Source of the DNA: Amycolatopsis lexingtonensis
Lineage (GTDB): Bacteria; Actinomycetota; Actinomycetes; Mycobacteriales; Pseudonocardiaceae
NCBI RefSeq assembly: GCF_014873755.1
Contig: NZ_JADBEG010000001.1
Coordinates: 2,854,501 to 2,918,500, forward strand
Direction: 5' to 3'
DNA length: 64,000 nucleotides
Position numbers and translations under genes: made by a program. Positions 7,882-16,234 of the stretch are shown here, one piece after another. Below the pieces are notes generated by a model. The model was not told where the DNA came from. It searched no databases and saw only the letters and a program-made list of their open reading frames with translations. Within the stretch, counting starts at the first letter, position 1, and each line of letters opens with the position of its first letter.

Positions 7882-9177
7882 ATGACGGAACGGGGGCCCG
7901 CGGCAGTCGCCGCGGCGGTGGTGGACCTGGCGGCCGAGCGGCGGTTCGCCGACGTCGAGGAGCTGTTCGCGCCGAGGCTGCGGGCGGTGGCGTCGGCCGA
8001 GACGCTGCGGGTCGGCTGGGAGGGCGAGATCGCCCGGATCGGGCCGGTCTCGGCGATCGGCGGGCCGGTGAGCGGGCCGGCCGGGGCGGGGCTCGTCCGG
8101 GTGCGCGTTCCGGTGACCTGCGAACGCGGCGGGCTGACCGTGGTCATGTCGGTCGACGACGCCGGCCTGCTGCACGGCCTGCGGCTCGCCCCGCCGTCGA
8201 GCACCTCCTGGGAGCCACCGGATTACGCGACCCCCGGCCGGTTCACCGAGCGGGACATCACCGTCGGCGAAGGCCCGCTCGCGGTGCCCGGCACGCTGAC
8301 CGTCCCCACCGGGCGCGGCCCGTGGCCCGGCTTGGTGCTGCTCAGCTCCGGCCCGTTCGACCGCGACCTGACGACCGGCCCGAACAAACCGTTCAAGGAC
8401 CTGGCGTGGGGCCTGGCGAGCCGCGGTGTCGCGGTCGTCCGCTTCGACAAGGTCACTCACACGCATCCCCACGTCGGCGCCGAACCCGGGTTCACGATGG
8501 CCGAGGAGTACGTGCCGCACGCGCTTTCCGCCGTCCGCCTGCTCCAGCGGCAGCGGACCGTCGACGCCGAGCGGGTGTTCGTCGCCGGGCACAGCGGCGG
8601 CGGCAAGGCGGCACCGCGGGTCGCGGCCGCGGACGCGTCCATCGCCGGGCTGGTGAGCCTCGCCGGGGACACCCTGCCGTTGAGCCGGACGGCCGTCCGG
8701 GTGGTCAAGTACCTGGCGGAGCTGGATCCCGGCCCGGCCACGACGGCGGCCGTCGAGGCCGTCACCCGGCAGGCCGCGCTCGTCGAGAGCCCCGGCCTGT
8801 CCCCCGCGATCCCCGCGTCGGACCTGCTCTTCAACTGGCCGGCGTCGTACTGGCTGGACCTGCGCGACTACGACCCGGTCGCGACCGCGGCCGGGCTGGA
8901 CCGGCCGATGCTCATCCTGCAGGGCGGCCGCGACTACCAGGTGACCGCGGACGGCGACCTCGCGGGCTGGCGGGCGGGCCTGGCAGACCGGCCCGGCGTC
9001 ACGATCCGCGTGCACGACGCCGACGACCACATGTTCTTCCGCGGCGAAGGACCCTCCACGCCCGCCGCGTACGAGTCGCCGCAGCACGTCGACCCGGCCG
9101 TGGTCGCCGACATCGCCGAGTGGCTGGCTGCTCGGCGGCGGAAGGTCCCCCGGCGCTGGTTCCGCCGCGAGCGTTAG
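7882..9177 (+). CDS. Alpha/beta hydrolase with N-terminal DUF3887-like domain
   Basis: 431 residues from the ATG at 7882, just after a run of G that can act as ribosome site. Residues 1-110 resemble the DUF3887 domain (repeat of VDLAAERRFADVEELF...). The catalytic domain follows with a nucleophile elbow VFVAGHSGGGKAAP (Ser), an acid strand LILQGGRDYQV and a C-terminal His in DADDHMFFRGEG. The fold is that of dienelactone-hydrolase or dipeptidyl-peptidase-like esterases; the substrate is unknown. It is divergent from the ArsR-type regulator. Its stop overlaps by 4 bp with the stop of the convergent SDR gene. Confidence 0.87.
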   Translation: MTERGPAAVAAAVVDLAAERRFADVEELFAPRLRAVASAETLRVGWEGEIARIGPVSAIGGPVSGPAGAGLVRVRVPVTCERGGLTVVMSVDDAGLLHGLRLAPPSSTSWEPPDYATPGRFTERDITVGEGPLAVPGTLTVPTGRGPWPGLVLLSSGPFDRDLTTGPNKPFKDLAWGLASRGVAVVRFDKVTHTHPHVGAEPGFTMAEEYVPHALSAVRLLQRQRTVDAERVFVAGHSGGGKAAPRVAAADASIAGLVSLAGDTLPLSRTAVRVVKYLAELDPGPATTAAVEAVTRQAALVESPGLSPAIPASDLLFNWPASYWLDLRDYDPVATAAGLDRPMLILQGGRDYQVTADGDLAGWRAGLADRPGVTIRVHDADDHMFFRGEGPSTPAAYESPQHVDPAVVADIAEWLAARRRKVPRRWFRRER

Positions 9178-10178
9178 CCGAGCCGGGCCGCCAGGAGACT
9201 GCGGGCGGTGTCGGCGATGGTCTCTTCCACCGGGCGGGTCCGCCAGCCGAGTACGCTGCGCGCCTTGTCCGTGCGGATGACCGGGACGCGGCCGAGCCGG
9301 GCGAGCGCGTCCCGCATCGCCGGGTCGGTCTCGGCGGCGGCCCGCACCTGTTCGGCTGTCAGCTCGCCGGTGGGGAGGCCGGCCCCGCCGACGGTCTCCG
9401 CGAGGATCCGGGCCATCCCGAGGAAGCTGATCGACTTCCCGGCCGCGGCCAGGAACCGCTCCCCCGCGGCCCGCGGGTGGGTCATCGCCCGGACGTGCAG
9501 CTCGGCGACGTCCCGGACGTCGACGACGCCGAAGTACAGCGGCGGCACGACCGGCATCGCCCCGTCGAGCATCGCCCGCACCAGCGCGACCGACGACGAC
9601 AGGCGGCCGCCGAGGACCGGGCCGAAGATGCCGGCCGGGTTGATCACCGCCAGCTCCGGGCCGCCCGCCGACCGCACCTGCGCCCACGCGGCGCGCTCGG
9701 CGATGACCTTCGACCGGACGTAGGCGCTGTTGGGATCGGCCGGGTCGGTCCAGTCGGCCTCGGTGTACTCCGCCCGCGGCGTGGCGCCGTAGCCGACCGC
9801 GGCGAAGGACGACGTCAGCACGACCCGCCGGACCCCGGCCTCCCGGGCGGCCGCCAGCACCCGGACCGCGCCGTCGCGAGCCGGGCGGATCACCTCGTCG
9901 TCGGTTCCGGGCGAGCCGGGCGGGAACGGCGAGGCGACGTGGAGCACCCCGTCCACGCCCTCGGCCGCTTCGGCCCAGCCGGCGTCCGCGCCGAGGTCCG
10001 CGGCCACCACCTCCAGGTCACCGGGCCCCACGGCGGCCCGCACCTCGGCCGCGCGCCCGAGGTCGCGCACGGTGGTGCGGACGCGGTGCCCGCCGGCCAG
10101 CAGGCGCGCGACGGTGTGCCCGCCCAGGTAGCCGGTGCCCCCGGTGACCAGGACCACCGATCGCTTGTCGTCGTTCAT
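9174..10178 (-). CDS. Extended SDR family NAD(P)-dependent reductase/epimerase
   Basis: 334 residues. The cofactor motif VTGGTGYLGGHT is at residue ~10. The SDR catalytic residues appear as TSSFAAVGYG (Ser) and YVRSK (Tyr, Lys). It resembles dihydroflavonol-4-reductase-like enzymes that reduce carbonyl groups with NADPH. It is 12 bp downstream of the MerR-type regulator and so is probably the regulator's target within one operon. Confidence 0.88.
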   Translation of the reverse strand: MNDDKRSVVLVTGGTGYLGGHTVARLLAGGHRVRTTVRDLGRAAEVRAAVGPGDLEVVAADLGADAGWAEAAEGVDGVLHVASPFPPGSPGTDDEVIRPARDGAVRVLAAAREAGVRRVVLTSSFAAVGYGATPRAEYTEADWTDPADPNSAYVRSKVIAERAAWAQVRSAGGPELAVINPAGIFGPVLGGRLSSSVALVRAMLDGAMPVVPPLYFGVVDVRDVAELHVRAMTHPRAAGERFLAAAGKSISFLGMARILAETVGGAGLPTGELTAEQVRAAAETDPAMRDALARLGRVPVIRTDKARSVLGWRTRPVEETIADTARSLLAARLG

Positions 10179-10190
10179 GTTTCCGTCCTC

Positions 10191-10637
10191 TCAGAACCGC
10201 TCGATCAGCGCCAGGAGCTCCGGGACGAGCCGCTTCGCCGTGTCGGCGTCACCCCGGTCGCGGGCGTCCCACAGCCGTGCCTTCAGCCGCAGGTACGCCA
10301 GCCGCGACCGCAACCGCTCGATCTCGGCTTCGAGCCGATCGGCGTGGTGGTCGAACAATTCACGCTGCTCGGCGGCGGCCTCGTCCCCGCGTGCCAGGAG
10401 AGCGAGGTAGCGACGCAGGTCCTCGACCCGCAGCCCGGCCGAACGCAGGCACCCGAGCGAATCGAGGACCTCCAGGGTCTCGGCGTCGTACCGCCGGTGC
10501 CCGCTGCTCGGGTCCCGCGGCACCGGGCCGATCAGCCCGATCTGCTCGTAGTAGCGCAGCGTCGGCTCGCTCAGCCCGCTGCGCCGCGACGCCTCGAGGA
10601 TCGTCAGCCACACCTGCTCGCCCGCAACTCCTGCCAT
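10191..10637 (-). CDS. MerR-family transcriptional regulator
   Basis: 148 residues from the ATG at 10637; an ATG at 10649 and a GTG inside (VWLTILE) are alternatives. The winged helix reads LTILEASRRSGLSEPTLRYYEQIGLIGP and continues with the wing GHRRYDAETLEVLDSL, followed by a long coiled-coil dimer helix. There is no effector domain beyond that helix and no metal-binding cysteine pair. The operator-like palindrome only 18 bp upstream suggests an autoregulated promoter and possibly a leaderless message. Confidence 0.88.
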   Translation of the reverse strand: MAGVAGEQVWLTILEASRRSGLSEPTLRYYEQIGLIGPVPRDPSSGHRRYDAETLEVLDSLGCLRSAGLRVEDLRRYLALLARGDEAAAEQRELFDHHADRLEAEIERLRSRLAYLRLKARLWDARDRGDADTAKRLVPELLALIERF

Positions 10638-10654
10638 GGGAGACAGCATGCCGA

Positions 10655-10672
10655 ACTTCAAGCACTTGAAGT
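10655..10672. promoter_or_regulatory. MerR-type operator
   Basis: Perfect 8-bp arms ACTTCAAG and CTTGAAGT are separated by CA, immediately upstream of the MerR-type gene. The arms recall SoxR-like sites (CCTCAAG/CTTGAGG). MerR regulators bind such dyads between the -35 and -10 elements. Confidence 0.75.
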
Positions 10673-10819
10673 CAACCGCACGGAACCGGTGTCGCCGACC
10701 ACATCCGCCACGCGGAAATTGATCCAGATCGCCCCGCGGGCACCGAATGCGCGAATTCTTCGAATTCACCCGCTGCCGACGAAGAATCGGACTACCGTAT
10801 CCGGCGGAGGGGAGCCGCC

Positions 10820-11035
10820 ATGGCGCGAGTCACCGCGAACGACAATCACGAACCACGGCGGAGATTCGCGCGGATCCGGCATTTCCTGCGTCGCCGGGGC
10901 CGCCCGCTGACCGGGCTCGAGGCGTTCAACCTCATCGAACTCAAGCGGGGCGCCGATCCGATGCGCTGGCATTCCCGCCACGGCGTCTGGCCGCCGGACC
11001 GGGAATCGTCCGGGAAACCGAGCCGCCGGCCGTAG
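10820..11035 (+). CDS. Small basic hypothetical protein
   Basis: 71 residues starting at an ATG with a plausible ribosome site (GGAGGGGAG). It is very Arg-rich with no signal or membrane segment; the centre (PLTGLEAFNLIELKRGAD) looks like an amphipathic helix. There are no recognisable domains. It lies alone between the MerR operator region and the secreted esterase. It could be a chance frame in GC-rich DNA, but codon third positions look gene-like. Confidence 0.42.
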   Translation: MARVTANDNHEPRRRFARIRHFLRRRGRPLTGLEAFNLIELKRGADPMRWHSRHGVWPPDRESSGKPSRRP

Positions 11036-11138
11036 CGCGCGGTCTGTCCACTGTGGTCGGTCGCCCGGCCCGCCCGGGTAGCGACCGGAAACAGCCGACA
11101 TCCGGGTGCTGGCGGCCGCCGGGGATCTACGTGACGAT

Positions 11139-11151
11139 GGGAAGCGCTTGC
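11139..11151. promoter_or_regulatory. LacI-type operator candidate upstream of secreted esterase
   Basis: The perfect octamer palindrome AAGCGCTT (11142-11149), with a G/C pair two bases out, lies about 25 bp before the esterase start. AAGCGCTT is the usual core of LacI/CebR-type sites that control secreted hydrolases in actinobacteria. No LacI gene is in the window. Confidence 0.4.
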
Positions 11152-11171
11152 ATCCGGACAGAGGAGTTCGC

Positions 11172-12413
11172 ATGGTCGAAGCGTTCAGCCGTCGCACCGT
11201 CCTGATCACCGGCACCGGGATCACCGCCGGGCTCGCGTTGCCCGGCCTCGCCCACGCCTCCCCGGGCGGCCGCGTCGGGTTCACCCTCGACGCCGAGACA
11301 CTCGACGGCGGCGAGCAGGTCACCTCGCTCACCCTCGGCACCGCCCGGCTCGGCCCGATCGACCCGGCGAGCCTCACCACCGCCACGTTCGGCGTGCACG
11401 TCAAGGCCACCAGCCCGATCGACACCGGTGGCCAGGACATCGGCTACGAACTCGACCGCCCGGTGACGGCGGCGCGGCTCGAGCGCGGGAACATCGTGCT
11501 GGACCTCAGCCACGGCGAAGGCCAGACCGGCGGCGGCACCCTCGGGTACATCAACAGCAAGGCCCGCAACGTCCGCTTGGACCTGGTCTACACCATCACC
11601 CAGAACGCCCCCGTCACGCGGCACAGCCGTCCGGTCACCCTGACCGGGTTCACCCAGGGCCGCCTGGTCAACCCCGAAGTCGACGCCTTCACCCACCACG
11701 TCTCGCGGTCCGGCATGAAGTACCGGCTGTATTCCCCGCCGCCGCGGCGTGGCCGGCGGCCCTTGATCGTCTGGCTCCACGGCGGCGGAGAAGGCGCTTC
11801 CCTGCCCGACGGCTACTACGACAACGAGACCACGCTGCGCGCCAACCGCGGCGCCCTCGGCTTCACCACCCGCGAAGCACAGGCGATCTTCGAAAGCGCT
11901 TACGTCGTCGCCCCGCAATGCACGGCCGCCTGGATGGACAACGGGCCCCGCTTCGCCCCGCTCATCCACGAAATCGTCCGGGACGTCCTCCGCACGCACC
12001 CGGTCAACTCCGCCCGCGTCCACGTCACCGGCTGCAGCAACGGCGGCTACATGACCATGAAGATGACCACCGTCTATCCCACCGCCTTCGCTTCGTCGGT
12101 GCCGATCTGCGGCGTCGTCGCCGGCCGGAAAGCGGGTGACCCGCCGCTGATCCCCGACCCCGAACTGGCCGCGATCGCCACCCCCACCTGGCTGATCGCC
12201 TCCCGTGACGACGACACCGTCGACCCGCTGGCCAACTCCGTCCACGCGCACGACCTCATCCCCCGCGCCGAACTCACGCTGTACGACCACGTCGTGCGCG
12301 ACGGCCACCAGTTCCCCGGCCACTGGTCGTGGATCTACGCCGCCCGCAACGACCCCAGCGTCCACGGCACGCACCTGTGGCAGTGGATGGCGCGGCAGGT
12401 CAGCGGCGGATGA
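11172..12413 (+). CDS. Secreted esterase / predicted peptidase (alpha/beta hydrolase)
   Basis: 413 residues from an ATG after GAGGAG. The start SRRTVLITG followed by a hydrophobic stretch to AHAS is a Tat-type signal. An N-terminal beta domain (about residues 35-180) precedes the hydrolase, which opens with PLIVWLHGGGEG and has a nucleophile elbow VTGCSNGGYMTMKM. The acid (SRDDDTVDP) and the His (DGHQFPGHW) are present. This layout matches the COG4099 group of secreted phospholipase/peptidase-like esterases. Its 3' end overlaps the convergent response regulator by 14 bp. Confidence 0.86.
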   Translation: MVEAFSRRTVLITGTGITAGLALPGLAHASPGGRVGFTLDAETLDGGEQVTSLTLGTARLGPIDPASLTTATFGVHVKATSPIDTGGQDIGYELDRPVTAARLERGNIVLDLSHGEGQTGGGTLGYINSKARNVRLDLVYTITQNAPVTRHSRPVTLTGFTQGRLVNPEVDAFTHHVSRSGMKYRLYSPPPRRGRRPLIVWLHGGGEGASLPDGYYDNETTLRANRGALGFTTREAQAIFESAYVVAPQCTAAWMDNGPRFAPLIHEIVRDVLRTHPVNSARVHVTGCSNGGYMTMKMTTVYPTAFASSVPICGVVAGRKAGDPPLIPDPELAAIATPTWLIASRDDDTVDPLANSVHAHDLIPRAELTLYDHVVRDGHQFPGHWSWIYAARNDPSVHGTHLWQWMARQVSGG

Positions 12414-13029
12414 GGCCGAGGTCCGTCGCGGCGGCGACCGCGGCGGTGCGCGAGTCGACGCCGAGCTTGGTGTAGCAGCGCGCCAGGTGGGACTTCACCG
12501 TGCCTTCGGTGAGGTGCAGCCGCTCCCCGATGGCCCGGTTCGACAGCCCGTCGGCGACCAGGGTGAGCACCTCGATCTCCCGCCGGGTCACCGCGACGCC
12601 GGGCCGGCGCATCCGGTCCAGGAGCCGGTCGGCGACGGCGGGCGCCAGTGCGGTGCGCCCGGCCGCGGCGGTGCGCACCGCCGCGGCCAGGTCTTCGGGC
12701 AGGGCGTCCTTGAGCAGGTACCCGGTGGCGCCGGCCTGGACGGCGGGCAGGATGTCGGCGTCGGTGTCGTAGGTGGTGACGATCAGCACGCGGGGTGCCC
12801 CGGGCCGGGCGGTGATCGCCGCGGTCGCTTCGGCTCCGGTCATCCCGGTGCCGAAGCGCAGGTCCATCAGGACGACGTCGATGTCGCCGGCGGCGGCCCG
12901 GGCCACGGCGGCTTCGGCGGTCGCGGCCTCGGCGACCACCGCGAGACCGGGTTCGGTCTCCAGCACCGCGCGCAGTCCCGCCCGCACCACGGGGTGGTCG
13001 TCGGCCAGCAGCAAGCGGATCTCGGTCAC
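12400..13029 (-). CDS. NarL/FixJ-type response regulator
   Basis: 209 residues from a GTG overlapping the kinase stop by 4 bp. The receiver has the acidic pair (LLLADDHPVVR), phospho-acceptor Asp (VVLMDLRFG) and Lys (LLKDALP). The LuxR-type helix-turn-helix is at the C-terminus (VTRREIEVLTLVADGLSN, LTEGTVKSHLARCYTKL). It works with the kinase at 13026 and probably controls the divergent ABC transporter at 14396. Confidence 0.93.
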   Translation of the reverse strand: MTEIRLLLADDHPVVRAGLRAVLETEPGLAVVAEAATAEAAVARAAAGDIDVVLMDLRFGTGMTGAEATAAITARPGAPRVLIVTTYDTDADILPAVQAGATGYLLKDALPEDLAAAVRTAAAGRTALAPAVADRLLDRMRRPGVAVTRREIEVLTLVADGLSNRAIGERLHLTEGTVKSHLARCYTKLGVDSRTAAVAAATDLGLIRR

Positions 13030-14225
13030 GGGCGCACCTCCGGCAGGGGAAGCCGGGCCGTCAGCGCGGTGCCGCCGCCGGGCGCCGACTCGACGGCGAA
13101 GGTGCCACCCAGCGCCCGGGTGCGAGCGCGCATGGCGGCCAGCCCGAAGCCGCCCTCGCCGGGGTCGGGCACCGGCAGCCGGCCGGTGTCGAAACCGCTG
13201 CCGTCGTCGGTGACGTCGAGGGTGACCTCGTCGGCGAGATAGCCCAAGGTGACTTCGGCGGTGGCGGCGCCGGCGTGCCGGACGGTGTTGGCGAGCGCCG
13301 CCTGGGCGATGCGCAGCAGCGCGACCTCGTGGGCGGTCGGCAGCGGCGCCGGGTCGCCGGTCAGGTGGAAGCGCGCGGTGATCGGGTGCCGCGTGCTGGT
13401 CGTGGCGCACAGGCGTTCCAGCGCGCCGGCGAGCGTGGTGCCGTCGAGCGACGGCGGGGTGAGGGCGGCGACGAAGCGGCGGGCCTCGGCGAGGTTGTCC
13501 GCGGCGGCCTGACGGGCCTGCTCGACGTAGCGGGCGGCGTTCCCCGCGGGTTCGGGCAGGGAGCGCCCGGCGGCGCGCAGCAGCAGCTGGATGCTGGACA
13601 GGCCCTGGGCGAGGGTGTCGTGGATCTCGTGGGCCAGGCGTTCCCGTTCGGCCAGCACCCCGGCGGTGTGCTGGGCCTCGGCCAGGTCGGCACGGGCCGC
13701 GGTGAGCTCCTCGATCAGGTGCCGACGGTGTTCGCTTTCCCGGTACAGCGCTTGGTAGCCCCACACCACGGCGACCGCGACGGCCGCACCGAGCGCCGGG
13801 CCGATCGCGGCGGCCGGGGTGAAGGCGCCCTGGTGCCCGGCGAAGGCGGTGATCGCGGCCAGCGCCGTGGCGAGCACCGCGAGCAGGCCTGCCCGGCGGG
13901 ACAGCAGGTGGAGCTGGAGGAAGTACAGCGGGAAGGCGACCCACACCCCGTCGGCGGTCAGGACGACCAGTGCCAGCCACCCGGCGCCGACGACGCCCAG
14001 CCACGCGGCGGCGGCCCGCCGGGACACGCGGACACGCGGGAGGAGCGGCCCGGCCGCGTACACCAGCGCGCAGGCCACCGCGACCGCGACGACCGCACCG
14101 GCCCGCGGCTGTCCCCCGGTAACGGCCCGCACCGCCGCCAGGCCGAGCAGGGCGACGAGCAGCAGGTGCAGGCACCAGGTCAGCACCCGGCTGGTCGGGG
14201 TCAGTGCAGGAGCGGCGGCGTTCAC
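13026..14225 (-). CDS. NarL-type sensor histidine kinase (HisKA_3)
   Basis: 399 residues. About six hydrophobic segments fill residues 12-160, with little outside the membrane, so it may sense membrane or envelope state. The dimerisation and phosphotransfer helix reads LAHEIHDTLAQGLSSIQLLL, and the ATP-binding domain has DDGSGFD and GGFGLAAMRAR. It is coupled to the regulator at 12400. It faces the ABC exporter genes across a 170-bp gap. Confidence 0.92.
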   Translation of the reverse strand: MNAAAPALTPTSRVLTWCLHLLLVALLGLAAVRAVTGGQPRAGAVVAVAVACALVYAAGPLLPRVRVSRRAAAAWLGVVGAGWLALVVLTADGVWVAFPLYFLQLHLLSRRAGLLAVLATALAAITAFAGHQGAFTPAAAIGPALGAAVAVAVVWGYQALYRESEHRRHLIEELTAARADLAEAQHTAGVLAERERLAHEIHDTLAQGLSSIQLLLRAAGRSLPEPAGNAARYVEQARQAAADNLAEARRFVAALTPPSLDGTTLAGALERLCATTSTRHPITARFHLTGDPAPLPTAHEVALLRIAQAALANTVRHAGAATAEVTLGYLADEVTLDVTDDGSGFDTGRLPVPDPGEGGFGLAAMRARTRALGGTFAVESAPGGGTALTARLPLPEVRP

Positions 14226-14395
14226 AGTGCGTCCAGGCTACGGAGCCGCGGCGCGAACCACCTCTATCGAAAGAGGGAACCGCGGCGCCGTCGTCCGGCC
14301 CGGGAAGTGCCGTCCGCCGCCGGATGCCCCGCCGGGGCACCGGGGACGACTGTGGAGACGTACCCGCTTCCCTCCGGAAAGGACAGTCCGAGGCC

Positions 14396-15463
14396 GTGTT
14401 CGTCGCCTGGAGAGACCTCAAGTTCGCCAAGGGGCGCTTCGCCCTGATGGGAACCGTCATCGTGCTGATCACCCTGCTCGTCGGCCTGCTGTCCGGGCTG
14501 ACCGCCGGGCTCGGCGAGCAGAACGTCTCCGCCATCACCGGCCTGCCCGCCGACGAGATCGTCTTCGCCGGCGGCCAGGACCCGTCGTACGCCGACTCCA
14601 CGGTCACCGAGGCGCAGCGGCGGCAGTGGGCGGCCGCGCCGGGCGTCACCAGCGCCGAGCCGCTGGGCATCACCACCACCAAGGCCACCGCCGCCGGCCG
14701 CAGCGCCGGCGTCTCGGTCTTCGGCGTCCGGCCCGGCTCCGCCCTCGCACCGGAGAGCGGCAAGCTCACCGGAGCCGACGTCGTCCTGTCCGCCCCGGCC
14801 GCCGCCGACCTGGGCGTCCGGCCCGGCGACCGCGTCACCCTGGCCGGACGTCCGCTGACCGTCACGGCGGTGTCCGGCGACGCCTCCTTCAGCCACACGC
14901 CCGTCGTCTGGACCACGCTCGACGTCTGGCGCGCGCTCGCCCCGCCGATCGGCGGCGACGCGACGGTGCTCGCCCTGACCACGACGGCCGGCGCGGACCT
15001 CGCGGCCACCGACCGCGCCGCCGGCACCCGGACGGTCTCCCGGGCGGACTCCCTGTCCGCGATCGGCTCCTACCAGTCCGAAAACGGCTCGCTGCAGCTC
15101 ATGCGCGGCTTCCTGTTCGTGATCTCCGCCCTGGTGATCGGCGCCTTCTTCACCGTCTGGACGATCCAGCGCAGCGCCGACATCGCCGTACTCAAGGCGC
15201 TGGGCGCCACCACGGCCGGGCTGCTCAAGGACGCGCTGGGCCAAGCCGTCGTCCTGCTCGCCGGCGGCACCCTCATCGGCACCGGCCTCGCCGTCGCCGC
15301 CGGGGCCGCGCTGGCCGGCTCCGCGATCCCCTTCCTCCTCACCCTCGCCACCGTGCTGGTCCCGGCCGCCGTGCTGGTCCTGCTCGGCGGGCTCGGCGCG
15401 GCACTCGCCATCCGCCGGCTCACCTCCGTCGACCCGCTGACCGCCCTGGGAAGTGCCCGATGA
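14396..15463 (+). CDS. FtsX/MacB-type ABC transporter permease
   Basis: 355 residues from a GTG at 14396; the open frame extends upstream but this start follows GGAAAGGA and gives the first membrane segment at once (LMGTVIVLITLLVGLLSGL). A periplasmic-side domain of about 200 residues follows, then three C-terminal segments (MRGFLFVISALVIGAFFTV and two more). This four-helix layout is typical of permeases working with LolD/MacB-type ATPases. It overlaps the ATPase start by 4 bp. It likely exports a lipophilic or antimicrobial compound and is controlled by the divergent two-component system. Confidence 0.9.
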   Translation: MFVAWRDLKFAKGRFALMGTVIVLITLLVGLLSGLTAGLGEQNVSAITGLPADEIVFAGGQDPSYADSTVTEAQRRQWAAAPGVTSAEPLGITTTKATAAGRSAGVSVFGVRPGSALAPESGKLTGADVVLSAPAAADLGVRPGDRVTLAGRPLTVTAVSGDASFSHTPVVWTTLDVWRALAPPIGGDATVLALTTTAGADLAATDRAAGTRTVSRADSLSAIGSYQSENGSLQLMRGFLFVISALVIGAFFTVWTIQRSADIAVLKALGATTAGLLKDALGQAVVLLAGGTLIGTGLAVAAGAALAGSAIPFLLTLATVLVPAAVLVLLGGLGAALAIRRLTSVDPLTALGSAR

Positions 15464-16140
15464 GCCTCACCCTGACCGACGTCACCCTCACCTACCCCGA
15501 CGGCGACACGCGGCTGACCGCGCTCGACCGGGTCAGCCTGGACGTCCCGCGCGGCAGCCTGACCGCGGTGGTCGGCCCGTCCGGCTCCGGCAAGTCCAGC
15601 CTGCTGGCCGTCGCCGCCACGCTGATCACGCCCGACTCCGGCACGGTCGTCGTCGACGGCACCCCGGCCACCGGATTGAGCCGCGGCGAGCGCACCGACC
15701 TGCGCCGCCACAAGGTCGGCATCGTCTTCCAGCAGCCCAACCTGCTGCCCGCCCTGACCGCCGCCGAACAGCTCCAGGTCATGGCCCGGATCGACGGCCG
15801 GTCCGCCGCCAAGGCCCGCACCCGCGCGCTGGAGCTGCTCGACGCCGTCGGCCTCGCGCCCCAGGCCGGGCGCCGCCCGCACCAGCTTTCCGGCGGTCAG
15901 CGCCAGCGCGTGAACATCGCGCGTGCCCTGATGAACGAGCCCACCGTCCTCCTGGTCGACGAACCCACCAGCGCCCTCGACCACGACCGCGGCGCCGCCG
16001 TCATCGACCTCATCACCCGCCTCACCCACCAGCGGGCGACCGCGACCGTCCTGGTCACCCACGACCGCGCCCACCTCACGGCGGCCGACCGGATCACCGA
16101 AGTCCGCGACGGCCGCCTGCACGTGCCGGCACCGGCTTGA
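15460..16140 (+). CDS. ABC transporter ATP-binding protein (LolD/MacB-like)
   Basis: 226 residues. Walker A is GPSGSGKSS, the signature is LSGGQRQR, Walker B is VLLVDEPTSALD, and the switch His is in VLVTHDR. It overlaps the permease by ATGA. The gene ends 12 bp before a family-1 palindromic repeat that separates it from the convergent SARP-fused regulator. Confidence 0.95.
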   Translation: MSLTLTDVTLTYPDGDTRLTALDRVSLDVPRGSLTAVVGPSGSGKSSLLAVAATLITPDSGTVVVDGTPATGLSRGERTDLRRHKVGIVFQQPNLLPALTAAEQLQVMARIDGRSAAKARTRALELLDAVGLAPQAGRRPHQLSGGQRQRVNIARALMNEPTVLLVDEPTSALDHDRGAAVIDLITRLTHQRATATVLVTHDRAHLTAADRITEVRDGRLHVPAPA

Positions 16141-16151
16141 GAAGTGCCCCA

Positions 16152-16206
16152 CGTCTTGAATGACTCATTCAGGTCTTCGGAAGTCCTGAATGAGTCATTC
16201 AAGACG
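16152..16206. repeat. Family-1 palindromic repeat, core-only copy C
   Basis: This 55-bp copy of the TGAATGACTCATTCA double palindrome is an inverted repeat over its full length (CGTCTTGAATGA...TCATTCAAGACG). It lies between convergent genes ending at 16140 and 16235 and could act as a two-way terminator. The longer flanks seen in copies A and B are absent. Confidence 0.9.
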
Positions 16207-16234
16207 CCGGCGCAGCCCAATGGGACTGCGGCCC

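Noticed and set aside
6189..10910. A 1,573-codon open frame on the plus strand across several minus-strand genes
   Set aside because: It is antisense to clear enzymes and a regulator, has no domain, and reflects the scarcity of stop codons in very GC-rich DNA.
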